A DNA stretch of 26,452 nucleotides from contig JALOAM010000024.1 of NCBI GenBank assembly GCA_023228765.1, positions 1 through 26,452 of the forward strand, in the 5' to 3' direction. Made by a program: the position numbers and the translations under genes. The notes under the pieces were generated by a model, which was given only the letters and a program-made list of their open reading frames with translations, had not been told where the DNA came from and searched no databases. Each line of letters begins with the position of its first letter. Position 1 is the first letter of the stretch. Source of the stretch: Dehalococcoidia bacterium (GTDB lineage Bacteria > Chloroflexota > Dehalococcoidia > UBA2979). This document shows positions 16,868 to 24,226 of this stretch, piece by piece.

Positions 16868-17863
16868 ATGCCTCTGGACCGTATGGAAATGGCACGTCCC
16901 TCACGCTCGTCGAGGCTGCAACAACGCGCGGACGCCGCGTTGCTTGCGGCTGTTGAGATCTTCAACAAACCGGACTTCCTGTACCGCGAAGAGGCCTTCG
17001 CGATTCTCGTCCTGAACGGGTGGGAGTTGCTGTTGAAGGCGCGAATCCTACAGGGGGCTCAGAACGATGTCCGCGTTCTGTACGTCTATGAGCGGCGGCG
17101 AACTCGAACGGGTGCGCTCTCTCGCAAACTGTACGTGAAGCCAAACCGCTCCGGCGGCCCGCACACGATTGGGCTAGGTGAGGCGCTGTCTAAGCTCGGT
17201 AGCGATGTCCCCACAGCTGTTGTCGCCAACCTAGAGGCACTCACGGAGATCCGAGACAACGCCACCCACTTCATGAACATCAGCACCGAGCTAGCGCATG
17301 TTGTTCTCGAGATCGGTACGGCAGCAGTTCGCAACTACATCGAGCTTTCTCAGCGGTGGTTCCATAGCGATTTCGGACGCTTCAACCTCTACCTGATGCC
17401 CATCGGCTTGGTTGCCTCTGGCGTCGCCGACGCGGTCTTCACGTCACCAGATGAGCAACGCCTCCTGACCTACCTCCGAGAGCTGGCCTCCTCTCCGACC
17501 TCGCATGCCGGTGTAGATTTTCATGTCGCTATCGCCATCGACATCCGTATGAGGCGCAGCCCAGGGGCATCGGTCCAGGTAGGTATCACGGACGATCCGT
17601 CGGCCCCCGTTGTCCAGGTATCCGAAGAGAGCATCCGGCTCCAATACCCGTGGACGTATCGTGACCTTTCGAGACGCCTGCGCGAGCGGTACTTGGACTT
17701 CAAGGAGAACCAGGCCTTCCACGACATCCGTAAAGCCGTGGAGGAAGATTCGAGATACTCGCACGTCCGGTATCTTGACCCACAGAGCCCGGCCGGCGGG
17801 CAGAAGCGGTTCTTCAACCCAAACATCCTCAGCGTGTTCGATCAGCACTACACACGACAATGA
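16868..17863 (+). CDS. DUF3644 / HEPN-like protein
   Basis: A 331-residue cytoplasmic protein. The N-terminal half matches the DUF3644 pattern: LLAAVEIFNKPDFLYREEAFAILVLNGWELLLKA, then a variable loop. EIRDNATHFMN follows, in which Arg129-x4-His134 is the RNase motif of HEPN domains. The C-terminal half is less conserved, ending in a basic segment with an FNPNILSVFDQ block. The function is unknown; HEPN proteins are often RNases in toxin or phage-defence systems. Base composition is visibly lower in G+C (55% counted over 17281-17340, against 73% over 16561-16620 in clp) and codon use is mixed, suggesting transfer. The start is uncertain (ATG 16868, 16883 or 16889); none has a ribosome site. 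Confidence 0.75.
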   Translation: MPLDRMEMARPSRSSRLQQRADAALLAAVEIFNKPDFLYREEAFAILVLNGWELLLKARILQGAQNDVRVLYVYERRRTRTGALSRKLYVKPNRSGGPHTIGLGEALSKLGSDVPTAVVANLEALTEIRDNATHFMNISTELAHVVLEIGTAAVRNYIELSQRWFHSDFGRFNLYLMPIGLVASGVADAVFTSPDEQRLLTYLRELASSPTSHAGVDFHVAIAIDIRMRRSPGASVQVGITDDPSAPVVQVSEESIRLQYPWTYRDLSRRLRERYLDFKENQAFHDIRKAVEEDSRYSHVRYLDPQSPAGGQKRFFNPNILSVFDQHYTRQ

Positions 17864-17885
17864 ATGCCTTGTGGCCCGATCAACC

Positions 17886-18575
17886 ATGACCAACTGGCTC
17901 ATCGATGAACTCGCCTACGCGGGGCCGGAGCACCTCGATCCGACGTTCGTGGCGGGGTTTGACCGCAAGCAGGGCGCGGACGACATCGACGATATCGCGG
18001 TGCTGGAGGGCTACGGGCTCGGGGAGGACTCCGTCGTCGTGGACCTCGGCGCGGGGACCGGGAGGTTCGCGCTGCGGGCGGCGCGGGTATGCCGGCGGGT
18101 CGTGGCCGTCGACGTGTCGCCGGCGATGCTCGCCTACCTCGGCGAGCGCGCGGACGCCGAGGGTGTCACGGTGGAGCGGGCGCAGGCGGGTTTCCTGAGC
18201 TACGAGCACCAGGGGGAGCCGGCAGACGTCGTCTACTCGCGGCATGCGCTGCACCAGCTGCCGGACCTGTTCAAGACGCAGGCACTCGTGCGGATCGCGG
18301 CGATGCTGAAGCCGGGCGGGATCCTCCGGCTGCGCGACCTCATTCTCGACGTCGAGCCGTCCGAGGTGCCCGCGCTCGCGGAGCGCTGGCTGGCGGCGAC
18401 GGCCACCGACCCGTCGGTCGGCTACACCGCCGAGGACATCGCGCAGCACTTCCGCGAGGAATACAGCACGTTCTCGTGGCTCCTCGAACCAATGCTGGAG
18501 CGGTGCGGGTTCGAGGTCCTCGAAGCTTCGAACCCCACGGGGGCGTTCGGCGCGTACACGTGCCGCAAGCGGTAG
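17886..18575 (+). CDS. Class I SAM-dependent methyltransferase
   Basis: A 229-residue Rossmann-fold methyltransferase. Motif I is VVDLGAGTGRFALRAA (about 51-66), motif II VVAVDVSPAML, a post-motif region with ADVVYSRHALHQLPD, and the strand LKPGGILRLRDLIL. The C-terminal part continues to a Tyr/Thr-rich end. The substrate is not identifiable; the layout is that of UbiE/COQ5-like small-molecule methyltransferases. It begins 22 bases after the DUF3644 gene and returns to the high-G+C composition of the chromosome, so the two genes need not share a history. There is no clear ribosome site. Confidence 0.88.
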   Translation: MTNWLIDELAYAGPEHLDPTFVAGFDRKQGADDIDDIAVLEGYGLGEDSVVVDLGAGTGRFALRAARVCRRVVAVDVSPAMLAYLGERADAEGVTVERAQAGFLSYEHQGEPADVVYSRHALHQLPDLFKTQALVRIAAMLKPGGILRLRDLILDVEPSEVPALAERWLAATATDPSVGYTAEDIAQHFREEYSTFSWLLEPMLERCGFEVLEASNPTGAFGAYTCRKR

Positions 18576-18778
18576 CGCCGGACGCGATCGGCCTCGTCCG
18601 TCTCACTCCGTGGCGAATCCAGGTCACGTCTCTCGGAACCGAGACAGGTTGAGGCCAGCAGGTCCGGAGGCGATACGCCTGCAACTTCTCGCACCTCAAT
18701 GGTTACCCGTTGCGCAGCGGCGAAGCGGTCAGATACCGGCATCGCGGGGCGCGGTGTTGGGTGCATTGGAGGTGTGCT

Positions 18779-18925
18779 GTGGTCGGGCTACTCATCCTGC
18801 TCGTACTGCTCGCCCTGCTGTTCGGGGGACTTGGCGTCATGGCCAGTCCGCTCTTCTTCCTCTTGCTTGCGGTGGTGCTGATCATCGGGCTGGGAGGCGG
18901 CGTCTACGGACGTGGCCGCTGGTGA
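18779..18925 (+). CDS. Small hydrophobic membrane protein
   Basis: A 48-residue protein with two hydrophobic segments (VGLLILLVLLALLFGGLGV and FFLLLAVVLIIGLGGGV) joined by a short turn, ending in GRGRW. The GTG at 18779 has a textbook ribosome site, GGAGGT, 5 bases upstream, which makes translation likely despite the size. Small two-helix proteins of this kind (LFGGLG signature) are common in high-G+C bacteria and have no known function. It stands alone; 18576-18778 upstream holds no other gene. Confidence 0.7.
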   Translation: MVGLLILLVLLALLFGGLGVMASPLFFLLLAVVLIIGLGGGVYGRGRW

Positions 18926-18929
18926 GCGA

Positions 18930-18949
18930 GGTCACCGCTTGAGGTGACC
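18930..18949. promoter_or_regulatory. Palindrome after the small membrane protein gene
   Basis: Perfect 7-base arms GGTCACC and GGTGACC around GCTTGA. It could be an operator for the phosphotriesterase gene or a first terminator hairpin. Unassigned. Confidence 0.35.
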
Positions 18950-18976
18950 CGCACTCCACGCGCAGATGCGTGAAAC

Positions 18977-19005
18977 GACAGGGGCCCCGATCCGGGGCCC
19001 CTGTC
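18977..19005 (+). terminator. Strong hairpin terminator of the small membrane protein gene
   Basis: A perfect 13-pair stem, GACAGGGGCCCCG with CGGGGCCCCTGTC, over a 3-base loop ATC. It lies 51 bases beyond the stop codon, ahead of the next gene on the same strand. Confidence 0.75.
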
Positions 19006-19070
19006 CCGCGTGTCGCACACGCGGCGCTTGAGGACGGACGTAGACTGCCGAGGCTGTGAAGGAGCCTCCG

Positions 19071-20048
19071 ATGCCGTCCACTACTCCGGCCGTCCGCACC
19101 ACTATCGAAACTGTCCTGGGACCGATCGCGCCGAGCGACCTCGGCTTCACGCTGTCGCACGAGCACACGCCCGGCGTCCCGGCCGTGCTCGGCGTGGAGT
19201 ACCCGTGGATGTACGACATGCCGGCGATCCGCCAGCGCGGCATCGACGAACTGACCGAGGCGAAGCAGGGCGGTGTCGATGCGATCATCGACCTCAGCAC
19301 GCCGGACCTCGGGCGGGACATGGCCCTCAGCCGGGAGTATGCCGAGCGCAGCGGCGTGCACATCGTCGTCGCGACGGGGATCTGGCGTGAGGTGCCTCGA
19401 CAGCTCCGCGCGATGACGCCGGAGCGGGTAGCCGAGATCTTCATCCGCGAGATCACGGTCGGCATCCAGGACACGGACATCAAGGCCGGCGTCATCAAGT
19501 GCGCCTCGGACACCGAGGGCGTCTCACCCGCCGCCGAGATCATCCTCCGCGCCGCCGCCATCGCCTCCAACGAGACGGGATGCCCGATCAGCACCCACCA
19601 GTGGGCGCCGACGCAGGTCGGCCGGCAGCAGGTGGACATCCTGAAGGACGCCGGCGCGGACATGAACCGCGTCTGCATCGGCCACAGCGCGGACACCACG
19701 GACGTCGAGTACCTCCACGGGCTGCTCGAGGATGGCGTGTGGCTCTCGATGGACCGCTACCCCGGCGGCGTGGTCATCGGCGCGGACGGCGAGCAGCGCC
19801 GCCCGACGTGGGAGGAGCGCAACGCCACGGTCCGCGCCCTGATCGACCGAGGCTGGGCGGGCCGCCTGATGCTGGGCCACGACTACGCCCCCAGCCTGCG
19901 ACCCCGCGACTTCCCGACGCGCTACCTCTTCCTCAGCACCGTCGCCATCCCGGGGCTCCTCGCGGACGGCGTCCCCCAGGCCACCATCGACACGATGATG
20001 CGCGAGGTGCCTCGGGCCTTCCTCACCGGCGCGCGGGTGGAGGGGTAA
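19071..20048 (+). CDS. Phosphotriesterase-family metal hydrolase
   Basis: A 325-residue TIM-barrel amidohydrolase of the PTE/PHP family. The full dinuclear metal set is visible: His30 and His32 (TLSHEHT), the bridging carbamylated Lys143 (GVIKCASD), His176 (ISTHQWAP), His205 (CIGHSADTT) and Asp271 (LGHDYAP). Known members hydrolyse organophosphates, lactones (quorum-sensing signals) or phosphorylated sugar lactones; the native substrate here is unknown. There is no signal peptide. The ATG at 19071 has AAGGAG 6 bases upstream; a GTG at 19056 would add five residues. It is convergent with the Cys-rich small gene. Confidence 0.93.
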   Translation: MPSTTPAVRTTIETVLGPIAPSDLGFTLSHEHTPGVPAVLGVEYPWMYDMPAIRQRGIDELTEAKQGGVDAIIDLSTPDLGRDMALSREYAERSGVHIVVATGIWREVPRQLRAMTPERVAEIFIREITVGIQDTDIKAGVIKCASDTEGVSPAAEIILRAAAIASNETGCPISTHQWAPTQVGRQQVDILKDAGADMNRVCIGHSADTTDVEYLHGLLEDGVWLSMDRYPGGVVIGADGEQRRPTWEERNATVRALIDRGWAGRLMLGHDYAPSLRPRDFPTRYLFLSTVAIPGLLADGVPQATIDTMMREVPRAFLTGARVEG

Positions 20049-20070
20049 TCGAGAGAGGCGGGATGCCCTC

Positions 20071-20247
20071 CTACGCGGCGGAGGGCGCGAGGCAGGTGGC
20101 GTGGCCGCAGTAGCACTCGGTCGCGCCCTGCGAGCAGGCGCAGCCGGGGGTGCATTCGCCACCGCCGAGGATGCCGAACTTCTGGAGGACCTTCACGACG
20201 ACGCCCACGACCAGGGCGAGGATGACGAACCGACGGAGGAAACGCAT
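20071..20247 (-). CDS. Small membrane-anchored Cys-rich protein
   Basis: A 58-residue frame of convincing composition. An Arg-rich start (MRFLRRF) leads to one membrane segment (VILALVVGVVVKVL, about 8-21), then GILGGGECTPGCACS and a tail with six Cys (32, 36, 38, 45, 47, 52), including CAC and CYC pairs and one His. The tail could hold a metal or form disulfides. The ATG at 20247 follows AAAGGGA at 9 bases. No similar protein comes to mind. It ends 22 bases from the convergent phosphotriesterase gene. It is short enough to be missed by gene callers. Confidence 0.65.
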   Translation of the reverse strand: MRFLRRFVILALVVGVVVKVLQKFGILGGGECTPGCACSQGATECYCGHATCLAPSAA

Positions 20248-20407
20248 GCGCTGTGTCCCTTTCTGGCGACCCCGAATGCAGCCGCTGATGCCGTCGCATC
20301 CGGGCAGGGGCCTCTAACGATGGTACGTGGCGAGGCCGTTCGGGCCACGCCTGCGGAATAACGATCCCTCGGGGCGCTCGCGTGAGGGTCGAGGTATCGT
20401 GCGGCGC

Positions 20408-20857
20408 ATGGCGCGACCCGCTGGCGTGCGTGAGCAGGGCAACTTCTTCGAGCCGACCACCTGGCAGGAGATGGTCTCGGCGTGCGCGGAGGTCGCGCGC
20501 GACCTCGGCCTGGAAGTGGAGACCGAGGTCTACGTGGGGCGCCGCATCTGGGGCGCTCGACGGCGCATCGACCTCGTCGTCACGGACCTCGGCGAGCGGC
20601 GGTCGCTCGGCATCGAGGTGAAGTACCAGTCCTCGCGCGGCTCCGCCGAGGAGAAGATCCCGAGCACGATCGACGACATCGCCGCCTGGCCGATCCCGGG
20701 CCTCGTCGTGTTCCACGGGCCGGGGTTCAGCGCGCACATGCGCTCGTTCCTCAGCGCCTCCGGGAAGGCCGTGGAGCTGAGCGACCTGGAGACGTGGCTC
20801 CGCCTCTACTTCGTGCTCCCGGCTCGTCGCACTGGCTTCGCGCCGTCCGAGGGCTAA
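20408..20857 (+). CDS. PD-(D/E)XK nuclease-superfamily protein, restriction-endonuclease-like
   Basis: A 149-residue protein with a PD-(D/E)XK core: Asp55 (RRIDLVVTD), then Glu70-Val-Lys72 (GIEVKYQ), in the order and spacing of this nuclease fold. It is followed by SSRGSAEEKIPSTIDD, a pattern recalling a set of type II restriction enzymes with a conserved K-x-Q and Gly-Ser/Thr-x-E-K. The last third has a hydrophobic strand (GLVVFHGPGF). The start at ATG 20408 is supported by length; a GTG at 20399 is an alternative. It is convergent with a Dam-type adenine methylase 182 bases away, which invites a restriction-modification reading, but a housekeeping or decayed nuclease is also possible. Confidence 0.65.
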   Translation: MARPAGVREQGNFFEPTTWQEMVSACAEVARDLGLEVETEVYVGRRIWGARRRIDLVVTDLGERRSLGIEVKYQSSRGSAEEKIPSTIDDIAAWPIPGLVVFHGPGFSAHMRSFLSASGKAVELSDLETWLRLYFVLPARRTGFAPSEG

Positions 20858-20923
20858 CGAGGTCGGGGGGAGTTCCGCGCTCGCGTCCTCCCGGTAGGTC
20901 TGTGTGTCGAGTGCCGTGCTTTG

Positions 20924-20963
20924 CCCTCACCCCAACCCTCTCCCGCCGAGCCGGGAGAGGGGG
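20924..20963 (-). repeat. Single REP-type palindromic repeat, inverted orientation
   Basis: CCCTCACCCCAACCCTCT followed by the hairpin CCCG-CCGAG-CCGGG and a G-run: the same family as the copies near 11725 and 11850, in the opposite orientation. It stands alone between the nuclease-like gene and the methylase. Confidence 0.75.
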
Positions 20964-20998
20964 CAATCGGGAGGGAGCGGTGGCAGGAGGGTGAAGGC

Positions 20999-21017
20999 GG
21001 GAGGGGGAAGGGTAGGG
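20999..21017 (+). other. G-quadruplex-prone motif
   Basis: Four G-runs of at least three (GGG-A-GGGGG-AA-GGG-TA-GGG) with loops of one or two bases, inside a homopurine-rich stretch at 20960-21020. It ends 22 bases past the 3' end of the methylase gene. Confidence 0.55.
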
Positions 21018-21039
21018 CCGAGTCTGGTGCGAAGGAGGG

Positions 21040-22029
21040 TCATCGCCCTCGCGCAGACTCGAGGGCGCGGCGTTCCTCGTCCTGGGGGTAGTTCAGGACG
21101 AGGAGCTCGTCGATGGCGCCTCGGCGGTCGCCGCGGGAGTTGATGGCGCGACGGGCGGGAATGGGTTCGCGGCGGTAGCGCTCGCCAGGCTGGCCGCGCT
21201 TCTCGACGAACGGGCCGCGGTCCGCGCGGTAGAGGCCGACGATGTAGTCCTGCGGGGAGTTCGAGAGCATCACGCGGACGCCTCGATCGGTGAGGTCGTC
21301 GACGGCCCACTTCAGCCGCTGCTGTGCGTCCCGGCCGAACGACCCCTGGGTGTACCCCGTGAACGACGAGGTCTTCGAGAGCGGCTCGAACGGCGGGTCG
21401 AGGTAGACGAAGTCGCCGGCCTGTGGCGCTCGGAGGGCCTCCTCGAAGTCAGCGGACGTGAGTTCCACGTCCGCGAGGGCGTGCGAGGCGTCCCTCAGCC
21501 CCGGTTCGTCGAGGATGCGCGGTGAGCGGTACTTGCCGTGCGGGACGTTGAACTCGCCTCGGCGGTTCACCCGATAGAGGCCGTTGAAGCAGGTCTTGTT
21601 CAGGAAGATGAACCGGGCCGCGAGGTCCACCGCGCCGTCCGGTTGCCGTCCCCGCTGCTCGTAGTAGAACTCGGACCGTCGGTCTTCATCGGCCGCGAGG
21701 TACGCCTCGGACAGCCGGGCGAGCGCCTCGATCAGCGGCTCGACCTCGTCGCGGACGGTCTCGTACACGGTCACCAGGTCGCGGTTGAGGTCGTTGAGGA
21801 CGGCGCGCCTCGGCGCTAGCTCCGGGTTTGCGAGCAGTCCGAAGAACATCGCCCCGCCGCCCAGGAACGTTTCGTAGTACGTGCCGATATCGCGGGGCGC
21901 GCGGGCAATGAGCGGCTCGAGGATCTGCGACTTACCGCCCGCCCATTTCAGGAACGGCCTCGCCGAGGAACCAGGGGCAGCGCGCCCCGCCGCCTCGTCG
22001 CGCGATGCGATTACCTCCGGCGCGGTCAG
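21040..22029 (-). CDS. DNA adenine methylase, D12/Dam class (start codon uncertain)
   Basis: A D12-class N6-adenine DNA methyltransferase. From a CTG at 22029 it would have 329 residues: FLKWAGGK (26-33, SAM binding), YYETFLGGGAMFF, VLNDLNRDL, FIFLNKTCFNGLYRVNRRGEFNVP, and the catalytic DPPF (211-214; DPPY in Dam). The first ATG/GTG/TTG lies at 21849, inside LGGGAMFF, and would delete the SAM-binding motif; upstream the frame is open to a TAG at 22159-22161 with no ATG, GTG or TTG. A start at CTG 22029 (GAGGG 4 bases ahead) or another rare codon, or a lost start, must be assumed. GGAGGT at 22013-22018 lies immediately before an ATC. The domain order suggests Dam-like specificity. Confidence 0.8.
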   Translation of the reverse strand: MTAPEVIASRDEAAGRAAPGSSARPFLKWAGGKSQILEPLIARAPRDIGTYYETFLGGGAMFFGLLANPELAPRRAVLNDLNRDLVTVYETVRDEVEPLIEALARLSEAYLAADEDRRSEFYYEQRGRQPDGAVDLAARFIFLNKTCFNGLYRVNRRGEFNVPHGKYRSPRILDEPGLRDASHALADVELTSADFEEALRAPQAGDFVYLDPPFEPLSKTSSFTGYTQGSFGRDAQQRLKWAVDDLTDRGVRVMLSNSPQDYIVGLYRADRGPFVEKRGQPGERYRREPIPARRAINSRGDRRGAIDELLVLNYPQDEERRALESARGR

Positions 22030-22300
22030 TTCGCCCTCGTCGGACGGGGCGTGCGAGGCGTGCGTCGGGAGAGGTCGGGCAGCGATGGTGGCGCGCTCCG
22101 AGTCGATGCAGGGGCGTCCGAGGTGGCCGCGTCGGGTGAGTCGGGGAGTCCCGCGATTCTACCGGTCGGGATCGTTCACTGCGACCGCCGAGCGGCACCC
22201 GGCGGCGTGTGGCCTCGAAGGGTGCTGGGTAGTGCGCGTCGTTGGCCCTCGGCAGTCAGTGTTCGCAGGAGCGGCACGGTTCCCACCCCAACCCCTCCGC

Positions 22301-22455
22301 CTCTGACCCCCTCGCCCGCGCAGCGGGAGAGGGTGGGGGTAAGGGCATCTCTGCATCCCACGATGCGGACGCTGCCGGGCGGTCCGCGAAGCAGATCCGG
22401 AATGGCCCTCACCCCCACCCTCTCCCGCTGCGCGGGCGAGGGGGTCAGAGTCCGG
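22301..22455. repeat. REP doublet (REPIN-like element), copy 2
   Basis: Facing REP units at 22304-22346 and 22405-22447 are identical over about 40 bases except one position. The spacer has a stem GCGGAC (22365-22370) with GTCCGC (22382-22387) over an 11-base loop, then GCAGATCCGGA. Length, unit order, loop size and the tail match copy 1 at 11848, while the stem sequence differs. The bases 22030-22300 hold only the open upstream frame of the methylase and nothing else I can name. Confidence 0.8.
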
Positions 22456-22481
22456 AGGGCGGCAGAGGTGTCGAATGCGGC

Positions 22482-22530
22482 GAAACACAGACGTAACACC
22501 ACTGACACTCTCGTGACATTGACGCGAGAC
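22482..22530 (+). promoter_or_regulatory. GlnR-like 11-base periodic box upstream of amtB
   Basis: Five pentamers at exact 11-base spacing: GAAAC (22482), GTAAC (22493), GACAC (22504), GACAT (22515), GAGAC (22526). The GlnR box of Streptomyces and mycobacteria alternates GTnAC and GAAAC with 6-base gaps. The match lies 90 bases before amtB, whose operon is a classical GlnR target. No GlnR gene is in the window. Confidence 0.5.
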
Positions 22531-22619
22531 ATCCTCTCGCTCGCGGACGAAACAGCGCACGACTGTCGGCGTGAAATCAGCGCGTGTTTGGTAGGCCGTC
22601 CGCGGGAGAGGGAGTCGGC

Positions 22620-23837
22620 ATGGAAAGCGGGCATACCGCATGGCTGCTCACCAGCTGTGCGCTGGTGCTACTCATGACGCCGGGTCTGGCGTTCTTCTAC
22701 GGCGGCATGGTCCGTGCGAAGAACGTGCTCGGAATGCTCATGAAGAACTACGTGGCCATGGGCATCGTCACGATCCTGTGGATCCTGGTTGGAGCATCAC
22801 TCGCGTTCAGCGGGAGCACGACCATCGGTGACTACGGGGTCATCGGGAACTTCGATCTCTGGGGTCTGCGCGACCTGGGGCAGAGCAACGACCACTTCGG
22901 TCTGCCGTACCCGGACAACGTCCAGATGATGTTCCAGCTCACCTTCGCGATCATCACCCCGGCCCTGATCGCCGGCGCGATCGCGGAACGCATGAAGTTC
23001 ACGGCATGGGCCGTCTTCATCGGCATCTGGTCGCTGCTGGTCTACGTCCCCATGACCCACTGGGTGTGGGGCGGCGGGTTCATCGCCTCCAACATCGAGG
23101 CGCTGGACTTCGCGGGTGGGCTCGTGGTCCACATCAACGCCGGTGCGGCTGCGCTCGCGCTGATCATGGTGCTGGGACCGAGGATCGGGTTCCGCAAGGA
23201 GGCGATCCGGCCGCACTCGCTGCCGCTGACCATCCTTGGCGCCGGGATCCTCTGGTTCGGGTGGTTCGGGTTCAACGGCGGCTCCGCGCTCGCCGCGAAC
23301 GCCGCCGCCGGGAACGCGTTCCTCACCACGCAGGTGGCTGCGGCGACCGCCGCGACGGCCTGGATCCTGGCGGAGGCGTTCACGCACGGCAAGCCGACGA
23401 CCCTCGGGTTCGTCTCGGGCGCGGTCGCGGGCCTGGTGGCGATCACGCCGGCCGCGGGGTTCGTCAGCCCGCTGGGCGCGATGCTCCTCGGACTGGTCGC
23501 GGGCGTGGTCTGCTTCTACGCGCTGCGCTTGAAGTTCATGTTCAACTTCGACGACTCGCTGGACGTCGTTGCGGTCCACCTCGTGGGCGGCATCATCGGC
23601 TCGCTGTTGCTCGGCGTCCTCGCCGAGGAGGCGTACGGTGGCGTGGCCGGGAGCATGGACCAGTTCGTCAGCCAGGCCATCAGCGTGGTGATCGCGCTGG
23701 TCTACTCCTTCAGCGTCACCTTCGTCATCGCGAAGGTGCTGGACATGGTGATGGGCATCCGAGTCTCCGAAGAGGAAGAGCGCGGCGGCCTGGACCTCGC
23801 CCTCCACGAGGAGCAGGCCTACGGATTCGTGGAGTAG
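22620..23837 (+). CDS. amtB: Ammonium transporter AmtB
   Basis: A 405-residue membrane channel with eleven hydrophobic segments and the Amt signature blocks: PGLAFFYGGMVRAKNVLGMLMKN, ITPALIAGAIAERMKF, HWVWGGG, DFAGGLVVHINAG (first pore His) and GWFGFNGGSALAAN. DVVAVHLVGGIIG holds the second pore His. The C-terminal tail that contacts PII is present. It takes up ammonium/ammonia when nitrogen is scarce. The ATG at 22620 has GGGAG upstream at 6 bases; a GTG at 22584 would add 12 residues. It is the first gene of the amtB-glnB-glnD operon. Confidence 0.97.
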   Translation: MESGHTAWLLTSCALVLLMTPGLAFFYGGMVRAKNVLGMLMKNYVAMGIVTILWILVGASLAFSGSTTIGDYGVIGNFDLWGLRDLGQSNDHFGLPYPDNVQMMFQLTFAIITPALIAGAIAERMKFTAWAVFIGIWSLLVYVPMTHWVWGGGFIASNIEALDFAGGLVVHINAGAAALALIMVLGPRIGFRKEAIRPHSLPLTILGAGILWFGWFGFNGGSALAANAAAGNAFLTTQVAAATAATAWILAEAFTHGKPTTLGFVSGAVAGLVAITPAAGFVSPLGAMLLGLVAGVVCFYALRLKFMFNFDDSLDVVAVHLVGGIIGSLLLGVLAEEAYGGVAGSMDQFVSQAISVVIALVYSFSVTFVIAKVLDMVMGIRVSEEEERGGLDLALHEEQAYGFVE

Positions 23838-23847
23838 GAGCGGCACG

Positions 23848-24186
23848 ATGAAACTCGTCATTGCGTACATCAACCCGTTCCGGCTCGACGAGATCCGGGA
23901 CGCCCTGAAGGAGACTGGTGTCTCCGGCCTCACCGCCATCAACGCGCAGGGCTTCGGCCGGCAGTCCGGCCACACGGAGACCTATCGCGGCGCGGAGTAC
24001 GAGGTGGACATGGTCCCGAAGGTGCGGATCGAGGTGCTCGTGGACGACGTCCTCGCCCCCGCGGTGATCGACACCATCGAGCGCACCGCCCGTACCGGCT
24101 CGATCGGTGACGGCAAGATCGCCGTCATCCCGGTGGAGGATGTCATCCGCATCCGCACCGGCGAACGCGGGAACGACGCCCTCTAG
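23848..24186 (+). CDS. glnB: PII nitrogen regulatory protein
   Basis: A 112-residue trimeric PII signal protein. The T-loop GRQSGHTETYRGAEYEVDMVPK contains Tyr51, the site uridylylated by GlnD; the B-loop RTGSIGDGKI and C-loop are conserved. It binds ATP/ADP and 2-oxoglutarate and in its unmodified form plugs AmtB. The start is 10 bases after amtB with GGAG ahead of the ATG. It could equally be called glnK, the name used for copies linked to amtB. All key residues are intact. Confidence 0.97.
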   Translation: MKLVIAYINPFRLDEIRDALKETGVSGLTAINAQGFGRQSGHTETYRGAEYEVDMVPKVRIEVLVDDVLAPAVIDTIERTARTGSIGDGKIAVIPVEDVIRIRTGERGNDAL

Positions 24187-24226
24187 CCCTCCGCGGGCGA
24201 CGAGGACGGACCTCCTGAGGACGGCG

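Noticed and set aside
18422..18766. Minus-strand frame of 114 codons after the methyltransferase
   Set aside because: It largely overlaps the methyltransferase 3' end in antisense, with no ribosome site or recognisable domain.
22797..23975. 392-codon minus-strand frame opposite amtB and glnB
   Set aside because: It spans two conserved genes on the other strand and is very charged, without membrane segments or domains.
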